Under the pieces are notes generated by a model. It saw nothing but the letters and a program-made list of their open reading frames with translations. It searched no databases and was not told the origin of the DNA. DNA of 64,000 bases from Burkholderiales bacterium. GTDB lineage: Bacteria > Pseudomonadota > Gammaproteobacteria > Burkholderiales > Burkholderiaceae_D. The DNA lies in the NCBI GenBank assembly GCA_016177875.1, contig JACOUL010000041.1, forward strand, positions 113,057-177,056. The letters run 5' to 3'. This document shows, in pieces, positions 8,876 to 18,015 of this stretch. Position 1 is the first letter of the stretch. Each line of letters starts with the position of its first letter. Made by a program: the position numbers and the translations under genes.

Positions 8876-10291
8876 ATGCCAAAAATTTTCGATGAAATGT
8901 ATTCGGACGACGCGGCCACGGTGCGCCGTCATTACCGCGAACTGGAAGCCTGGCTCGCCGAACAGCCGACCGACGGGATCGCCGCCAAACGCGCGGAAGC
9001 CGACTTAATTTTCCGGCGCGTCGGCATCACTTTCGCGGTGTACGGCAACGATGCCGGCACCGAACGCCTCATCCCTTTTGACATCATCCCGCGCATTATT
9101 CCGGCAGCCGAATGGTCAATGCTCGAAAAAGGATTGGTGCAGCGCGTTCAAGCGCTCAATATGTTCATCCACGATATTTATCATGATCAGAATATCGTGA
9201 AAGCCGGGGTCATTCCGCCGGAGCAGATTTTCCGCAATGCGCAGTACCGCCCCGAAATCCAAGGAATCTCCGTGGTTTCCGACATTTACGCTCACATTGC
9301 CGGCATTGACCTGGTGCGTGCCGGCGAGGGCGAATTCTATGTACTGGAAGATAATCTGCGCGTTCCATCCGGCGTGTCTTACATGCTGGAAGACCGCAAG
9401 ATGATGATGCGCTTATTTCCTGAGCTTTTTTCGCGTTATAAAGTCGCGCCGGTCGCGCATTATCCCGATCTGCTGCTGGAAAACCTGCTCTCGGTGGCGC
9501 CGATGGGCGTGACCGATCCCACCGTGGTCGTCATGACGCCGGGCATGTATAACTCAGCCTATTTCGAACACGCCTTCCTGGCCCAGCAAATGGGGGTGGA
9601 ATTGGTCGAGGGGCAGGACTTATTCGTCAATGACAATGCGGTCTATATGCGCACCACGCATGGTCCCAAGCGAGTCGATGTGATTTATCGCCGCATCGAC
9701 GACGATTTTCTCGATCCGCTTGCCTTCCGTGCCGATTCGACTTTGGGCGTCGCCGGTCTGCTGTCCGTCTATCGCGCGGGTCGTGTCACGCTTGCCAATG
9801 CGATCGGCACCGGCGTGGCGGACGATAAGTCGATCTATCCCTATGTGCCGGACATGATCAAGTTTTATTTATCCGAGGAACCGATTCTCAACAATGTGCC
9901 GACCTACCAATGCCGCAAAAAAGCCGATCTCTCCTATACCTTGGAGCACTTATCCGACCTGGTCGTCAAGGAAGTGCATGGCGCCGGCGGTTATGGAATG
10001 CTGATCGGCCCAACTGCCAGCTCGGCTGAAATTGAAGATTTTCGTCAGCGCCTGCTCGCCAAGCCCGAAGGCTACATCGCCCAACCGACCTTGGCTTTGT
10101 CTGCCTGCCCGACCTATGTGGAATCCGGTATCGCACCGCGCCATATCGATTTGCGGCCATTCGTCTTATCCGGCAAAACAATTTCGATGGTGCCGGGCGG
10201 CTTGACGCGGGTCGCCTTGAAAGAAGGATCGCTGGTGGTGAATTCGTCGCAAGGCGGCGGCACCAAGGACACCTGGATACTGGAACAATAA
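8876..10291 (+). CDS. Circularly permuted ATP-grasp type 2 protein (DUF404/DUF407)
   Basis: Cytoplasmic protein of 471 residues of the circularly permuted ATP-grasp family, predicted to ligate amino acids or peptides using ATP. Recognisable blocks: MPKIFDEMYSDD at the start, RLIPFDIIPRIIPAAEW, ALNMFIHDIYHDQ, EFYVLEDNLRVPSGVSYMLE, VDVIYRRIDDDFLDPL, VKEVHGAGGYGMLIGP, and a C-terminal ALSACPTYV...IDLRPFVLSG. The start at 8876 matches the family; ATGs at 8864 and 8867 add 3-4 residues. First gene of a four-gene set with an alpha-E protein, a transglutaminase and Anbu. Family is clear; the reaction is unproven. Confidence 0.93.
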   Translation: MPKIFDEMYSDDAATVRRHYRELEAWLAEQPTDGIAAKRAEADLIFRRVGITFAVYGNDAGTERLIPFDIIPRIIPAAEWSMLEKGLVQRVQALNMFIHDIYHDQNIVKAGVIPPEQIFRNAQYRPEIQGISVVSDIYAHIAGIDLVRAGEGEFYVLEDNLRVPSGVSYMLEDRKMMMRLFPELFSRYKVAPVAHYPDLLLENLLSVAPMGVTDPTVVVMTPGMYNSAYFEHAFLAQQMGVELVEGQDLFVNDNAVYMRTTHGPKRVDVIYRRIDDDFLDPLAFRADSTLGVAGLLSVYRAGRVTLANAIGTGVADDKSIYPYVPDMIKFYLSEEPILNNVPTYQCRKKADLSYTLEHLSDLVVKEVHGAGGYGMLIGPTASSAEIEDFRQRLLAKPEGYIAQPTLALSACPTYVESGIAPRHIDLRPFVLSGKTISMVPGGLTRVALKEGSLVVNSSQGGGTKDTWILEQ

Positions 10292-10300
10292 AGGATACGC

Positions 10301-11251
10301 ATGCTGAGCCGCACCGCCGATCATTTATTCTGGATGGCGCGCTATACGGAGCGCGCCGAGAACACCGCGCGGCTGCTGGACGTCAACCTGCAAACCTCGC
10401 TCTTGCCGCAATCGCCGCAAGCCGCGGAGCAAGGTTGGCGCGCCATGCTCGGCATCTCGGAATTGCAAAGTCTGTACGATCACCAATACAGTGCTTTGAC
10501 AGCTGAAGATGTGCTGGATTTCATGGTGAACGATCCCACCAATCCCTCGTCGATTACTTCTTGTTTATTTCAAGCCCGCGAAAATGCGCGTGCCGTGCGC
10601 GGCAGTCTTACCACCGAAGTGTGGGAAACCTTGAACACCACCTGGCTGGAAATGCAGGTTCATGTAAAAAACCGGATGCTCAAACGCGATCCGGGTCAAT
10701 TCTTCGAATGGGTGAAACATCGCTCTCACCTGTCGCGCGGCGTGAATTTCGGCACCATGTTGAAAGACGATGCCTTTTACTTCATTCGTCTCGGCACATT
10801 TTTGGAACGCGCCGACAACACGGCTCGCATTCTCGATGTGAAATTTCACGGTGCGCAAGAAGACAAGAAATCGGACGACGAAGCCCCGATTGATTTCTAT
10901 TACTGGGCCGCGATCCTGCGTTCGGTTTCGGCGTTCGAAATTTATCGCAAGGTATATCGCGACGTCATCACACCGGCGCGGGTGGCGGAATTGCTGATGT
11001 TGCGGCCCGACATGCCGCGCTCTCTGCTCGCCTGCATGGATGAAGTCGTCGCCAATCTTAGGCAAGTCAGCAATGATTTATCGGCGGATACGGAAAGACT
11101 TGCCGGCAAGCTCCATGCAGACCTTCAATTTACCCGTATCGAAGACATTTTGGATGCAGGCTTGCACGATTACCTGACGGCGTTCCTGGAACGCATTTAC
11201 GAAATCGGCAACGGCGTCAGCCGCGACTTCCTGGTGCCGATTGCGGCATAA
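10301..11251 (+). CDS. Alpha-E domain protein (DUF403)
   Basis: A 316-residue, almost wholly helical cytoplasmic protein that begins MLSRTADHLFWMARYTERAENTARLLDVN, the diagnostic alpha-E (DUF403) start. Further conserved patches are RENARAVRGSLTTEVWETLN, GTFLERADNTARILDVK, and LLMLRPDMPRSLLACMDEV. The family is regularly encoded with circularly permuted ATP-grasp proteins and transglutaminases and is thought to take part in a peptide-synthesis or modification system of unknown product. It follows the ATP-grasp gene by 9 bp. Confidence 0.93.
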   Translation: MLSRTADHLFWMARYTERAENTARLLDVNLQTSLLPQSPQAAEQGWRAMLGISELQSLYDHQYSALTAEDVLDFMVNDPTNPSSITSCLFQARENARAVRGSLTTEVWETLNTTWLEMQVHVKNRMLKRDPGQFFEWVKHRSHLSRGVNFGTMLKDDAFYFIRLGTFLERADNTARILDVKFHGAQEDKKSDDEAPIDFYYWAAILRSVSAFEIYRKVYRDVITPARVAELLMLRPDMPRSLLACMDEVVANLRQVSNDLSADTERLAGKLHADLQFTRIEDILDAGLHDYLTAFLERIYEIGNGVSRDFLVPIAA

Positions 11252-11258
11252 TGCAGAG

Positions 11259-12056
11259 ATGCTTTGCATACGCCACGAAACCGTTTACCGGTATACCGCG
11301 CCGATTGCCTACACCATACAGCAAGTGCGCCTTACGCCTCGTAGCGAAGCGCATCAGCACGTGCAGTCATGGCAGCTCAAAACGCCCGGACTTTGCCATG
11401 CGTTCACAGATGCCTTCGGCAACCTGTGCCATACCCTGACCATCACCGGCCGGCACAGTGAAGTGCGTATCGTCGCCGAAGGCGTGGTCGAGGTGATGGA
11501 ATTAGACCGTGGACGCTTGCCCGACAATGGCCTGCTTTCGCCATTGGTGTTTACCGTACCGAGCCGTTTGACAGAAACGGCACCCGCTGTCATGCAGTTT
11601 GCCGCCCGACATCTCGCGCTTGGACCACGCAGCGCCGCACTATTGTCGCTCGCGGAAGCGATTCGCGGTGCAGTGAAGTACCAAGGTGGTGCAACCGGCG
11701 TCGACACCACGGCAGTCGACGCTTTGCAATTAGGGCAAGGCGTATGCCAAGACCATGCACATCTTTTTATCGCCTGTTGCCATACGCAAGGCATCCCGGC
11801 GCGTTATGTATCCGGCTATATCCATGCAGGCGATACCGACCACGCCGAAAGCCATGCCTGGGTCGACGTCTGGGTGGAAGAAGTCGATTATTCGGGATGG
11901 ATCAGCATTGACGTCACGCACGCGAAGTTCGCCGGCGCCATGCATTGCCGGCTGGCGGTTGGTCGCGATTACGGCTCGGCCGGCCCGGTACGGGGCATGC
12001 GCCGCGGCGGCGGCAACGAAACCCTCTCGGTTCAAGTCGATGTATCCTCGGCTTAG
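11259..12056 (+). CDS. Transglutaminase-like protein
   Basis: A 265-residue transglutaminase-core protein. The N-terminal beta domain (LCIRHETVYRYTAPIAYTIQQVRLTPR) precedes the catalytic domain with Cys in LGQGVCQDHAHLFIA, His in AESHAWVDVWV and Asp in GWISIDVTH, the Cys-His-Asp triad of this superfamily. Bacterial members act as peptidases or amide-forming enzymes. The ATG at 11259 gives the usual family N-terminus; an in-frame start 18 bp upstream overlaps the alpha-E gene. Position in the operon, 7 bp after the alpha-E gene and before Anbu, points to a shared pathway. Confidence 0.93.
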   Translation: MLCIRHETVYRYTAPIAYTIQQVRLTPRSEAHQHVQSWQLKTPGLCHAFTDAFGNLCHTLTITGRHSEVRIVAEGVVEVMELDRGRLPDNGLLSPLVFTVPSRLTETAPAVMQFAARHLALGPRSAALLSLAEAIRGAVKYQGGATGVDTTAVDALQLGQGVCQDHAHLFIACCHTQGIPARYVSGYIHAGDTDHAESHAWVDVWVEEVDYSGWISIDVTHAKFAGAMHCRLAVGRDYGSAGPVRGMRRGGGNETLSVQVDVSSA

Positions 12057-12117
12057 GAAGCTGTTCGAGCCTTATTGCCTCCGGTAGAATGGGATTTTTC
12101 GCTATGTCCATTCAAAA

Positions 12118-12999
12118 ATGACCTATTGCGTTGCCATGCGCCTCGATGCGGGGCTGGTCTTCTTAGCCGATTCGCGTACCAACGCCGGCGTCGATCAAGT
12201 CGGCGCATTTCGCAAGATGACCGTGTTTGAGAATCCCGGTGACCGCGTCATGGTTATGATGACCGCGGGGAATTTATCGATATCGCAATCCATCCGGCAA
12301 GTGGTATCGGAATACGTTAATGCGGCGGGGCACAGCATTTGGACGGCGACGTCCATGATTGAAGCAGCGCAAATCGTAGGCGATGCGATCCGTATCGTTT
12401 ATGACCGAGATGCCAAATCACTCGAACGATTCGGCATCGACTTCAATGTCAGCATGATTTTCGGCGGACAAATCAAAGGCGAGCGCTGCCGTTTGTTCCA
12501 AATGTACTCAGCCGGAAATTTCATCGAATCGCACAATGAAAATCCCTACTTCCAAATCGGCGAAGCCAAGTACGGCAAACCCATCATAGACCGCGTGATT
12601 ACGCCGGCAACACCGTTGGACGAAGCCGCCAAATGCGCCTTGATCTCGATGGATTCAACGCTCCGGTCGAACATTTCCGTTGGATTGCCGCTCGATTTAC
12701 TGGTGTACGAAGCGGACCGTCTGACCGTCACACGCTTCGTCACGATCGACGAAAAGAACCAGTATTTTCAAATGATCCGCACCAGCTGGGGAAAACAATT
12801 GCGAGCAGTCTTCGAAGGAATCGCCGATCCGGTATGGAATGCCGCACCCGATACGACTGCAAATGTGCTGTCGACGGCAAATAGCTACAGCCAACCGATC
12901 CGCGTTACCCCACCAGCCTCCAACGGCAATTCCGCCGCCGGCGCCAAAGCGCCGATGCAGACGCTGGCCCAGCAGGCGGGCGACGGCAAACAACATTAA
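12118..12999 (+). CDS. anbu: Anbu, bacterial proteasome-like (ancestral beta subunit) hydrolase
   Basis: A 293-residue Ntn-hydrolase-fold protein of the Anbu family (COG3484), related to HslV and proteasome beta subunits. After removal of Met the product begins Thr-Tyr-Cys, giving the expected N-terminal Thr nucleophile; ADSRTNAGVD supplies the Asp at mature residue 17 and GAFRKM a Lys at about residue 32. GDRVMVMMTAGNLS and ISMDSTLRSNISVGLPLDLLVY are further family blocks. About 45 C-terminal residues are low-complexity (Pro, Ala, Gln) and beyond the core fold. It follows the transglutaminase gene by 61 bp. Family and gene context are clear; substrate and partner ATPase, if any, are unknown. 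Confidence 0.92.
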   Translation: MTYCVAMRLDAGLVFLADSRTNAGVDQVGAFRKMTVFENPGDRVMVMMTAGNLSISQSIRQVVSEYVNAAGHSIWTATSMIEAAQIVGDAIRIVYDRDAKSLERFGIDFNVSMIFGGQIKGERCRLFQMYSAGNFIESHNENPYFQIGEAKYGKPIIDRVITPATPLDEAAKCALISMDSTLRSNISVGLPLDLLVYEADRLTVTRFVTIDEKNQYFQMIRTSWGKQLRAVFEGIADPVWNAAPDTTANVLSTANSYSQPIRVTPPASNGNSAAGAKAPMQTLAQQAGDGKQH

Positions 13000-13010
13000 C
13001 CGAAAAATAA

Positions 13011-13045
13011 AAAAGCTGCGGGACGCAAGTCCGGCAGCTTTTTTT
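13011..13045. terminator. Bidirectional rho-independent terminator between anbu and purM
   Basis: GCTGCGGGAC, loop GCAA, GTCCGGCAGC forms a 10-bp stem with one mismatch, with a run of seven T after it and a run of A before it. It can end anbu transcripts on the plus strand and purM transcripts on the minus strand. Confidence 0.85.
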
Positions 13046-13058
13046 GCGCTTGCCTAGG

Positions 13059-14102
13059 TCAGACCACGATAGTCTGAGCCTCTTTTCCTTGCCGTTCGCG
13101 AATCTCGCCGAGATGCATCACCGTTTCGCCGGCCGCTTTCAGTTGCGCCATTGCCGCATCCGCATTTTCTTTTGAGACGATCACCGCCATGCCGATGCCG
13201 CAATTGAACACGCGGTGCATTTCCGCGTCGGCCACGCCTCCGTGCTGCTGCAGCCATTGAAATAGCGGCGGCATGGTCCATGCATCGCGATGCAGTACCG
13301 CCGTTAAGTTGTCGCGCAAGACGCGCGGCACGTTTTCCACTAAGCCACCGCCGGTGATATGGGCCATGCCTTTGACTTCCAGCTTTTCCATCAAGGCCAG
13401 CAAAGGTTTGACGTAAATGCGAGTCGGTTCGAGCAATACATCGGCCAGGCGCCGGCCATGGAAATCGGCATTCAAATCCGGATTGGCAACCGAGATGATC
13501 TTGCGCACCAGCGAATAGCCGTTGGAATGCGCGCCGGAGGAAGCCAAGCCGAGCACGACATCGCCCGGAATAATTTTGCTGCCGTCGATGATTTTCGATT
13601 TTTCGACGGCGCCGACCGCAAAGCCGGCCAAATCATACTCGCCGTCGGGATACATCGACGGCATTTCAGCCGTTTCGCCGCCGATCAAAGCGCAACCGGC
13701 TTGTTCGCAACCTGTTGCGACGCCTTTAATAACGTCGGTGGCAGCAGCCACATCCAGTTTGCCGCAGGCGAAATAGTCAAGGAAGAACAAGGGTTCGGCA
13801 CCCTGCACCAGAATATCGTTGACGCTCATGGCGACCAAATCGATGCCGACCGTATCGTGCTTATTCAAGTGGAAAGCGAGCTTGAGCTTGGTGCCGACAC
13901 CGTCAGTGCCGGAGACCAGCACCGGCTCCTTATACTTCTTGCTTACTTCGAACAAGGCGCCGAAACCGCCGATACCGCCGAGAACGCCTTCGCGCATGGT
14001 GCGCTTGGCAAACGGCTTAATGGCTTCGACCAGGGCATCGCCGGCGTCGATATCGACACCCGCATCGCGATAGGAAAGAGATACAGAAGACGTGGAACTC
14101 AT
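13059..14102 (-). CDS. purM: Phosphoribosylformylglycinamidine cyclo-ligase (AIR synthetase)
   Basis: Fifth step of purine synthesis, ATP-dependent closure of FGAM to AIR. The 347-residue product starts [22 protein letters not shown] and shows [47 protein letters not shown] and [13 protein letters not shown], all standard PurM blocks. The ATG at 14102 is favoured by homologous starts; an upstream in-frame ATG adds 18 residues of low quality. It ends at a shared terminator and is divergent from the permease gene with 95 bp between start codons. Confidence 0.98.
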   Translation of the reverse strand: MSSTSSVSLSYRDAGVDIDAGDALVEAIKPFAKRTMREGVLGGIGGFGALFEVSKKYKEPVLVSGTDGVGTKLKLAFHLNKHDTVGIDLVAMSVNDILVQGAEPLFFLDYFACGKLDVAAATDVIKGVATGCEQAGCALIGGETAEMPSMYPDGEYDLAGFAVGAVEKSKIIDGSKIIPGDVVLGLASSGAHSNGYSLVRKIISVANPDLNADFHGRRLADVLLEPTRIYVKPLLALMEKLEVKGMAHITGGGLVENVPRVLRDNLTAVLHRDAWTMPPLFQWLQQHGGVADAEMHRVFNCGIGMAVIVSKENADAAMAQLKAAGETVMHLGEIRERQGKEAQTIVV

Positions 14103-14197
14103 ATGTGATTGACTGCAGAGGCGGTAAAATAGGCGGCCGGTTCCGGATTGAAACACCGGGAAGCCGCTATTTTAACAAAATCACCCTATTCCTACCG

Positions 14198-15274
14198 ATG
14201 CTCGAAACGCTGAAACAAAGTTGGCTATGGCTTGCACTGGGCGTAGGGCTCCTCATTTTGCTCGGTTTGCTGGGGCCGGTACTGACGCCTTTCGTCATCG
14301 CGGCTATCTTGGCCTATGCCTTGAATCCCGGCGTCGACTGGATTTCGAGCAAACGTGTCGGCAAGTTTACTATCCCGCGTGAAGTGGGCGTGATTGTCAT
14401 GATGCTCTTGCTGCTGGCGGCCTTGCTTGCCTTAGGGCTCATTGTCTTGCCCATCCTGCAAAAGGAAATCCCGCTTTTGCAGGAAAAAATTCCGCAATTC
14501 TTGATGCGCTTGAATGCTTTTCTCGGGCCGAAATTGCAAAAACTCGGTATCGAAGCCCAATTCGATACCGCGAGCATCCAACAATTGCTGACAAGGTATT
14601 TCAGCCGCAGCGGCAAAGAAGCCTTTGCCGCCATCTTCGCCTCGGCCAAGGTCGGCGGCCTGGCGGTCCTAGGCTGGCTGGTGACGATTTCGCTGGTACC
14701 GATCGCCCTTTTCTATCTTTTGCTGGACTGGCACCCTTTTTTAAAACGCCTGGAAAACCTGATACCGCGCCGCTGGGCCGGTAAAACGATTGCGCTTACC
14801 AAGGAAGTCGATGCCCTACTTGCGCAATATCTACGCGGCCAACTAGCGGTCATGCTGGCCCTGGCCGTTTATTACTCTGCATCCTTGGCCCTGGCCGGTT
14901 TTGATGTCGCGCTGCCGATAGGCATCCTGACCGGCCTATTAGTCTTCATTCCTTACATCGGTTACGGCCTGGGTTTGATTTTGGCCATTATGGCCGCCAT
15001 ACTGCAGTTCGATAATGCGCACGGATTAATTGCGGTAGCCAGCATTTACGGCATAGGCCAGATTATGGAAGGATTTTTCTTAACGCCGCGCTTGGTGGGC
15101 GAGCGCATCGGTCTGCATGCGCTGACGGTGATTTTTGCCTTGCTGGCATTCGGCCAATTGTTCGGTTTCGTCGGCGTGTTGTTGGCGCTGCCGGCGTCGG
15201 CCGTTATTTCGGTCGCGGTCAAGCATTTGCGTGCGCATTATCTTAGCAGCCAGTTCTACACGCGGCACAATTAG
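14198..15274 (+). CDS. AI-2E family transporter (PerM/YdgG-type permease)
   Basis: Inner-membrane protein of 358 residues with about eight helices, of the AI-2E transporter (UPF0118/PerM) family. N-terminal helices LWLALGVGLLILLGLLG and FVIAAILAYAL are followed by a charged linker (about 90-140) and a C-terminal block with LLVFIPYIGYGLGLILAI and GFFLTPRLVGERIGLHAL, a conserved family pattern. The ATG at 14198 starts the first helix properly. Adjacent to and 8 bp upstream of hda, which is the usual order in Burkholderiales. Substrate unknown. Confidence 0.9.
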   Translation: MLETLKQSWLWLALGVGLLILLGLLGPVLTPFVIAAILAYALNPGVDWISSKRVGKFTIPREVGVIVMMLLLLAALLALGLIVLPILQKEIPLLQEKIPQFLMRLNAFLGPKLQKLGIEAQFDTASIQQLLTRYFSRSGKEAFAAIFASAKVGGLAVLGWLVTISLVPIALFYLLLDWHPFLKRLENLIPRRWAGKTIALTKEVDALLAQYLRGQLAVMLALAVYYSASLALAGFDVALPIGILTGLLVFIPYIGYGLGLILAIMAAILQFDNAHGLIAVASIYGIGQIMEGFFLTPRLVGERIGLHALTVIFALLAFGQLFGFVGVLLALPASAVISVAVKHLRAHYLSSQFYTRHN

Positions 15275-15282
15275 AGAGTGTT

Positions 15283-15972
15283 ATGAAACAGTTAGTGCTG
15301 GATCTTGATGCCCAGCAAGCGCCGACGCTTTCCGCTTTTGTCGTTGGCCGCAATAGCGAATTGCTCGCCCTGTTGCGTCGCGTGGAACAAGGAGCAGTGC
15401 AAGGCTTAGGCGAACGCTTCATTTATCTGTGGGGAGAGGCCGGCGCCGGCAAAACCCATTTGCTGCGCGCATTGGAGTCTTCAAACAAGGCGATTCGAAT
15501 TGACGGTAGTGCAGACGAATCTGCCCTCGTCTTTCAACCCGATGTGGCGCTGTATCTGATTGACGATTGCGACAAACTCTCTCCTGGCGCACAAATCGCT
15601 GCCTTTAACCTCTTCAACCAAGTGCGGCAATCGGGCGGCGTCCTGATTACAAGCGGCGCTAAACCTCCGGCCGCCCTAGCGCTACGAGAAGATTTGCGCA
15701 CCCGCCTGGGATGGGGCTTGATCTACCAAGTGCACGACTTGACCGACGAGGAAAAAATTGCGGCGCTTGACGCCGCCGCACAGGCACGCGGCTTGGTCTT
15801 GTCGGCCGGCGTGCTACCCTACCTGATCACGCATTTCCGGCGCGATATGCCGTCGCTGGCGGCCATGCTGCATGCGCTCGACGGCTATTCCCTGGAAACC
15901 AAGCGGCCGATCACCTTGCCGCTGTTGCGTGAATTGTTACAACAGGCAGGCGATGCCTCTCCTATACATTGA
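15283..15972 (+). CDS. hda: DnaA regulatory inactivator Hda
   Basis: AAA+ protein of 229 residues that, with the DNA-loaded sliding clamp, promotes hydrolysis of DnaA-bound ATP to stop re-initiation. The N-terminus MKQLVLDLDAQQAPTL contains the clamp-binding motif (QLVLDL). Then come the Walker A GEAGAGKTHLL, a Walker B-like ALYLIDDCDKL and the LREDLRTRLGWGLIYQV arginine-finger region. Start has GAGAG upstream. The HAD phosphatase gene begins 1 bp after its stop. Confidence 0.95.
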   Translation: MKQLVLDLDAQQAPTLSAFVVGRNSELLALLRRVEQGAVQGLGERFIYLWGEAGAGKTHLLRALESSNKAIRIDGSADESALVFQPDVALYLIDDCDKLSPGAQIAAFNLFNQVRQSGGVLITSGAKPPAALALREDLRTRLGWGLIYQVHDLTDEEKIAALDAAAQARGLVLSAGVLPYLITHFRRDMPSLAAMLHALDGYSLETKRPITLPLLRELLQQAGDASPIH

Positions 15973-15973
15973 C

Positions 15974-16642
15974 ATGAATCTCGCCTTATTCGATCTCGAC
16001 CATACCTTAATCCCGCTCGATTCCGATTTCGAGTGGGGGCAATTTCTAGCCCGCACCGGCGCAGTGGACGCGGAAGCAATGGAGAAACGCAACGCCTATT
16101 TTTACGAACAATACAAGGCCGGAACACTCGATCCCATTGAATACCTGGAATTTGCCTTCGGCGTATTGGCGCAATTTCCGCGGAAACAACTCGATGCCTG
16201 GCATCGCCAATTCATGCAAGAAGTCATCGCACCGGCGATCCTGCCGCAAGCCAAGGCATTGGTGCAAAAGCATCAGGACGCGGGCGACCTGGTCGCGATC
16301 ATTACCGCGACTAACCGCTTTGTCACAGGACCGATTGCCAAAGCTTTTAGCGTGGCGAATCTGATTGCTGCGGAACCGGAACTGACGGATGACGGTGAAA
16401 TCACCGGCCGATTGGTCGGCACACCGCCTTACGGGCAAGGCAAGGTAGTCAATGTGCACGCCTGGCTGGCCGGTCTAGATAAAACGCTCAGCGACTTTGG
16501 CGCCAGTTATTTTTACAGCGATTCGCAAAACGACATCCCCCTGCTATCGATCGTGACCCACCCGGTTGCGACCAATCCGAATGCATTGCTGGCGGCCCAT
16601 GCGGAAACGCAAGGCTGGCCTGTATTAAAATTGTTCACATGA
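15974..16642 (+). CDS. HAD-IB family phosphatase (SerB-like)
   Basis: Cytoplasmic HAD-superfamily hydrolase, 222 residues, with the nucleophile motif ALFDLDHTLIPLDSD at residues 3-17, motif II IITATNRFVTGP, and motif III/IV YFYSDSQNDIPLL. The subtype (IB) matches phosphoserine- and histidinol-phosphate-type phosphatases; in related genomes the same neighbour of hda is annotated only as HAD-IB. The ATG at 15974 is one base after the hda stop and the last codons overlap the pcnB start (ATGA), so it is part of the hda-pcnB transcript. Confidence 0.9.
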   Translation: MNLALFDLDHTLIPLDSDFEWGQFLARTGAVDAEAMEKRNAYFYEQYKAGTLDPIEYLEFAFGVLAQFPRKQLDAWHRQFMQEVIAPAILPQAKALVQKHQDAGDLVAIITATNRFVTGPIAKAFSVANLIAAEPELTDDGEITGRLVGTPPYGQGKVVNVHAWLAGLDKTLSDFGASYFYSDSQNDIPLLSIVTHPVATNPNALLAAHAETQGWPVLKLFT

Positions 16643-18015
16643 TCAAAAAGTTCATTCGGCGCATCCTCGGTGTCGCCAACAAAAACAATGCGAATGAACC
16701 GGTCGTGCTCGGCCCTAAAGAGCATGGCATCGACCCACGCCTGATTTCGCCGAATGCCGTCCGCGTCACGCAAACCTTGCAAGAGGCTGGTTACAAAGCA
16801 TTTTTGGTGGGCGGCGCGGTACGCGATCTGCTGCTGGGCATCAAGCCTAAAGATTTCGATGTCGCCACCAATGCCACGCCGGAAGAAGTAAAACGTCTAT
16901 TTCGCCGTGCTTTCATCATCGGCCGCCGTTTTCAAATCGTGCATGTGATGTTCGGCCCGGAATTGATCGAAGTCACCACCTTCCGCGGCGCATCTTCCGA
17001 AGCGGCACCGAAAGACGAGCATGGCCGCGTATTGCGCGACAATACCTTCGGCGAACAACATGAGGATGCGGTGCGCCGCGACTTCACCGTCAACGCGATG
17101 TACTACGATCCGGCGACGCAAAGCGTGCTCGACTACCACGATGGCATGGCCGACATTCGCAGCAAGACCCTGCGCATCATCGGCGTGCCGGAAGCGCGCT
17201 ATCGCGAAGATCCGGTGCGTCTGCTGCGCGTGGTGCGCTTCGCCGCCAAATTGAATTTCTCCATCGCACCGGAAACACAAGCGCCGATCGCCGTGATGGC
17301 GCCTCTCATCAACAATGTGCCGGCCGCACGCGTGTTCGATGAAATGCTGAAGCTCCTCATGAGCGGCCACGCCATGGCGTGTCTGCAGCAATTGCGCAAA
17401 GAAGGTTTGCATCACGGTTTGCTGCCGCTGCTGGACGTCGTCATGGAGCAGCCGCTAGGTGAAAAATTCGTGCGCCTTGCCCTATCCAATACCGACGCGC
17501 GCATCAAGCAAGGCAAAGCGGTATCTCCTGGGTTTCTATTTGCGTCCCTCTTGTGGCATCAAGTGCTGGAAAAGTGGAATGCGTATAAGGCAGCCGGCGA
17601 ATATCCCATTCCCGCGCTACACCTGGCAGCCGATGACGTACTCGATGTGCAAGCCGATAAGCTCGCGCTGCAGCGGCGCATCACTTCCGACATGCGCGAC
17701 ATTTGGGCAATGCAGCCGCGCTTCGAACGGCGTGTCGGCAAAACGCCTTACAAAATGCTGGAACACCAGCGCTTGCGCGCCGGTTACGACTTCCTCCAGC
17801 TGCGCTGCGAGTCGGGTGAGCTTGAATCGGAAATCGGCGATTGGTGGGATGCCTTCATCAAAGCCGATGGCCCAGGCCGCGAAGCGCTGCTCGCACAAAA
17901 ACCCAAACCAGAGGGCGACGGTGCGCCGAAAAAACGGCGCAGGCGCGGCGGACGCAGCCGCACCAAGACGGCGGCAAGCGATAGTGCGACATCCGCAGAC
18001 GAGGCAACCGAATGA
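16639..18015 (+). CDS. pcnB: Poly(A) polymerase I
   Basis: Adds 3' poly(A) tails that promote RNA decay. The 458-residue protein has the nucleotidyltransferase signature FLVGGAVRDLLLGIKPKDFDV, TTFRGASS and HEDAVRRDFTVNAM, then the PolyA_pol head and RNA-binding domain (RYREDPVRLLRVVRFAAKL). A basic C-terminal tail, PKKRRRRGGRSRTK, distinguishes PcnB from CCA-adding enzymes. Start overlaps the HAD gene stop; stop overlaps folK start. Confidence 0.96.
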   Translation: MIKKFIRRILGVANKNNANEPVVLGPKEHGIDPRLISPNAVRVTQTLQEAGYKAFLVGGAVRDLLLGIKPKDFDVATNATPEEVKRLFRRAFIIGRRFQIVHVMFGPELIEVTTFRGASSEAAPKDEHGRVLRDNTFGEQHEDAVRRDFTVNAMYYDPATQSVLDYHDGMADIRSKTLRIIGVPEARYREDPVRLLRVVRFAAKLNFSIAPETQAPIAVMAPLINNVPAARVFDEMLKLLMSGHAMACLQQLRKEGLHHGLLPLLDVVMEQPLGEKFVRLALSNTDARIKQGKAVSPGFLFASLLWHQVLEKWNAYKAAGEYPIPALHLAADDVLDVQADKLALQRRITSDMRDIWAMQPRFERRVGKTPYKMLEHQRLRAGYDFLQLRCESGELESEIGDWWDAFIKADGPGREALLAQKPKPEGDGAPKKRRRRGGRSRTKTAASDSATSADEATE

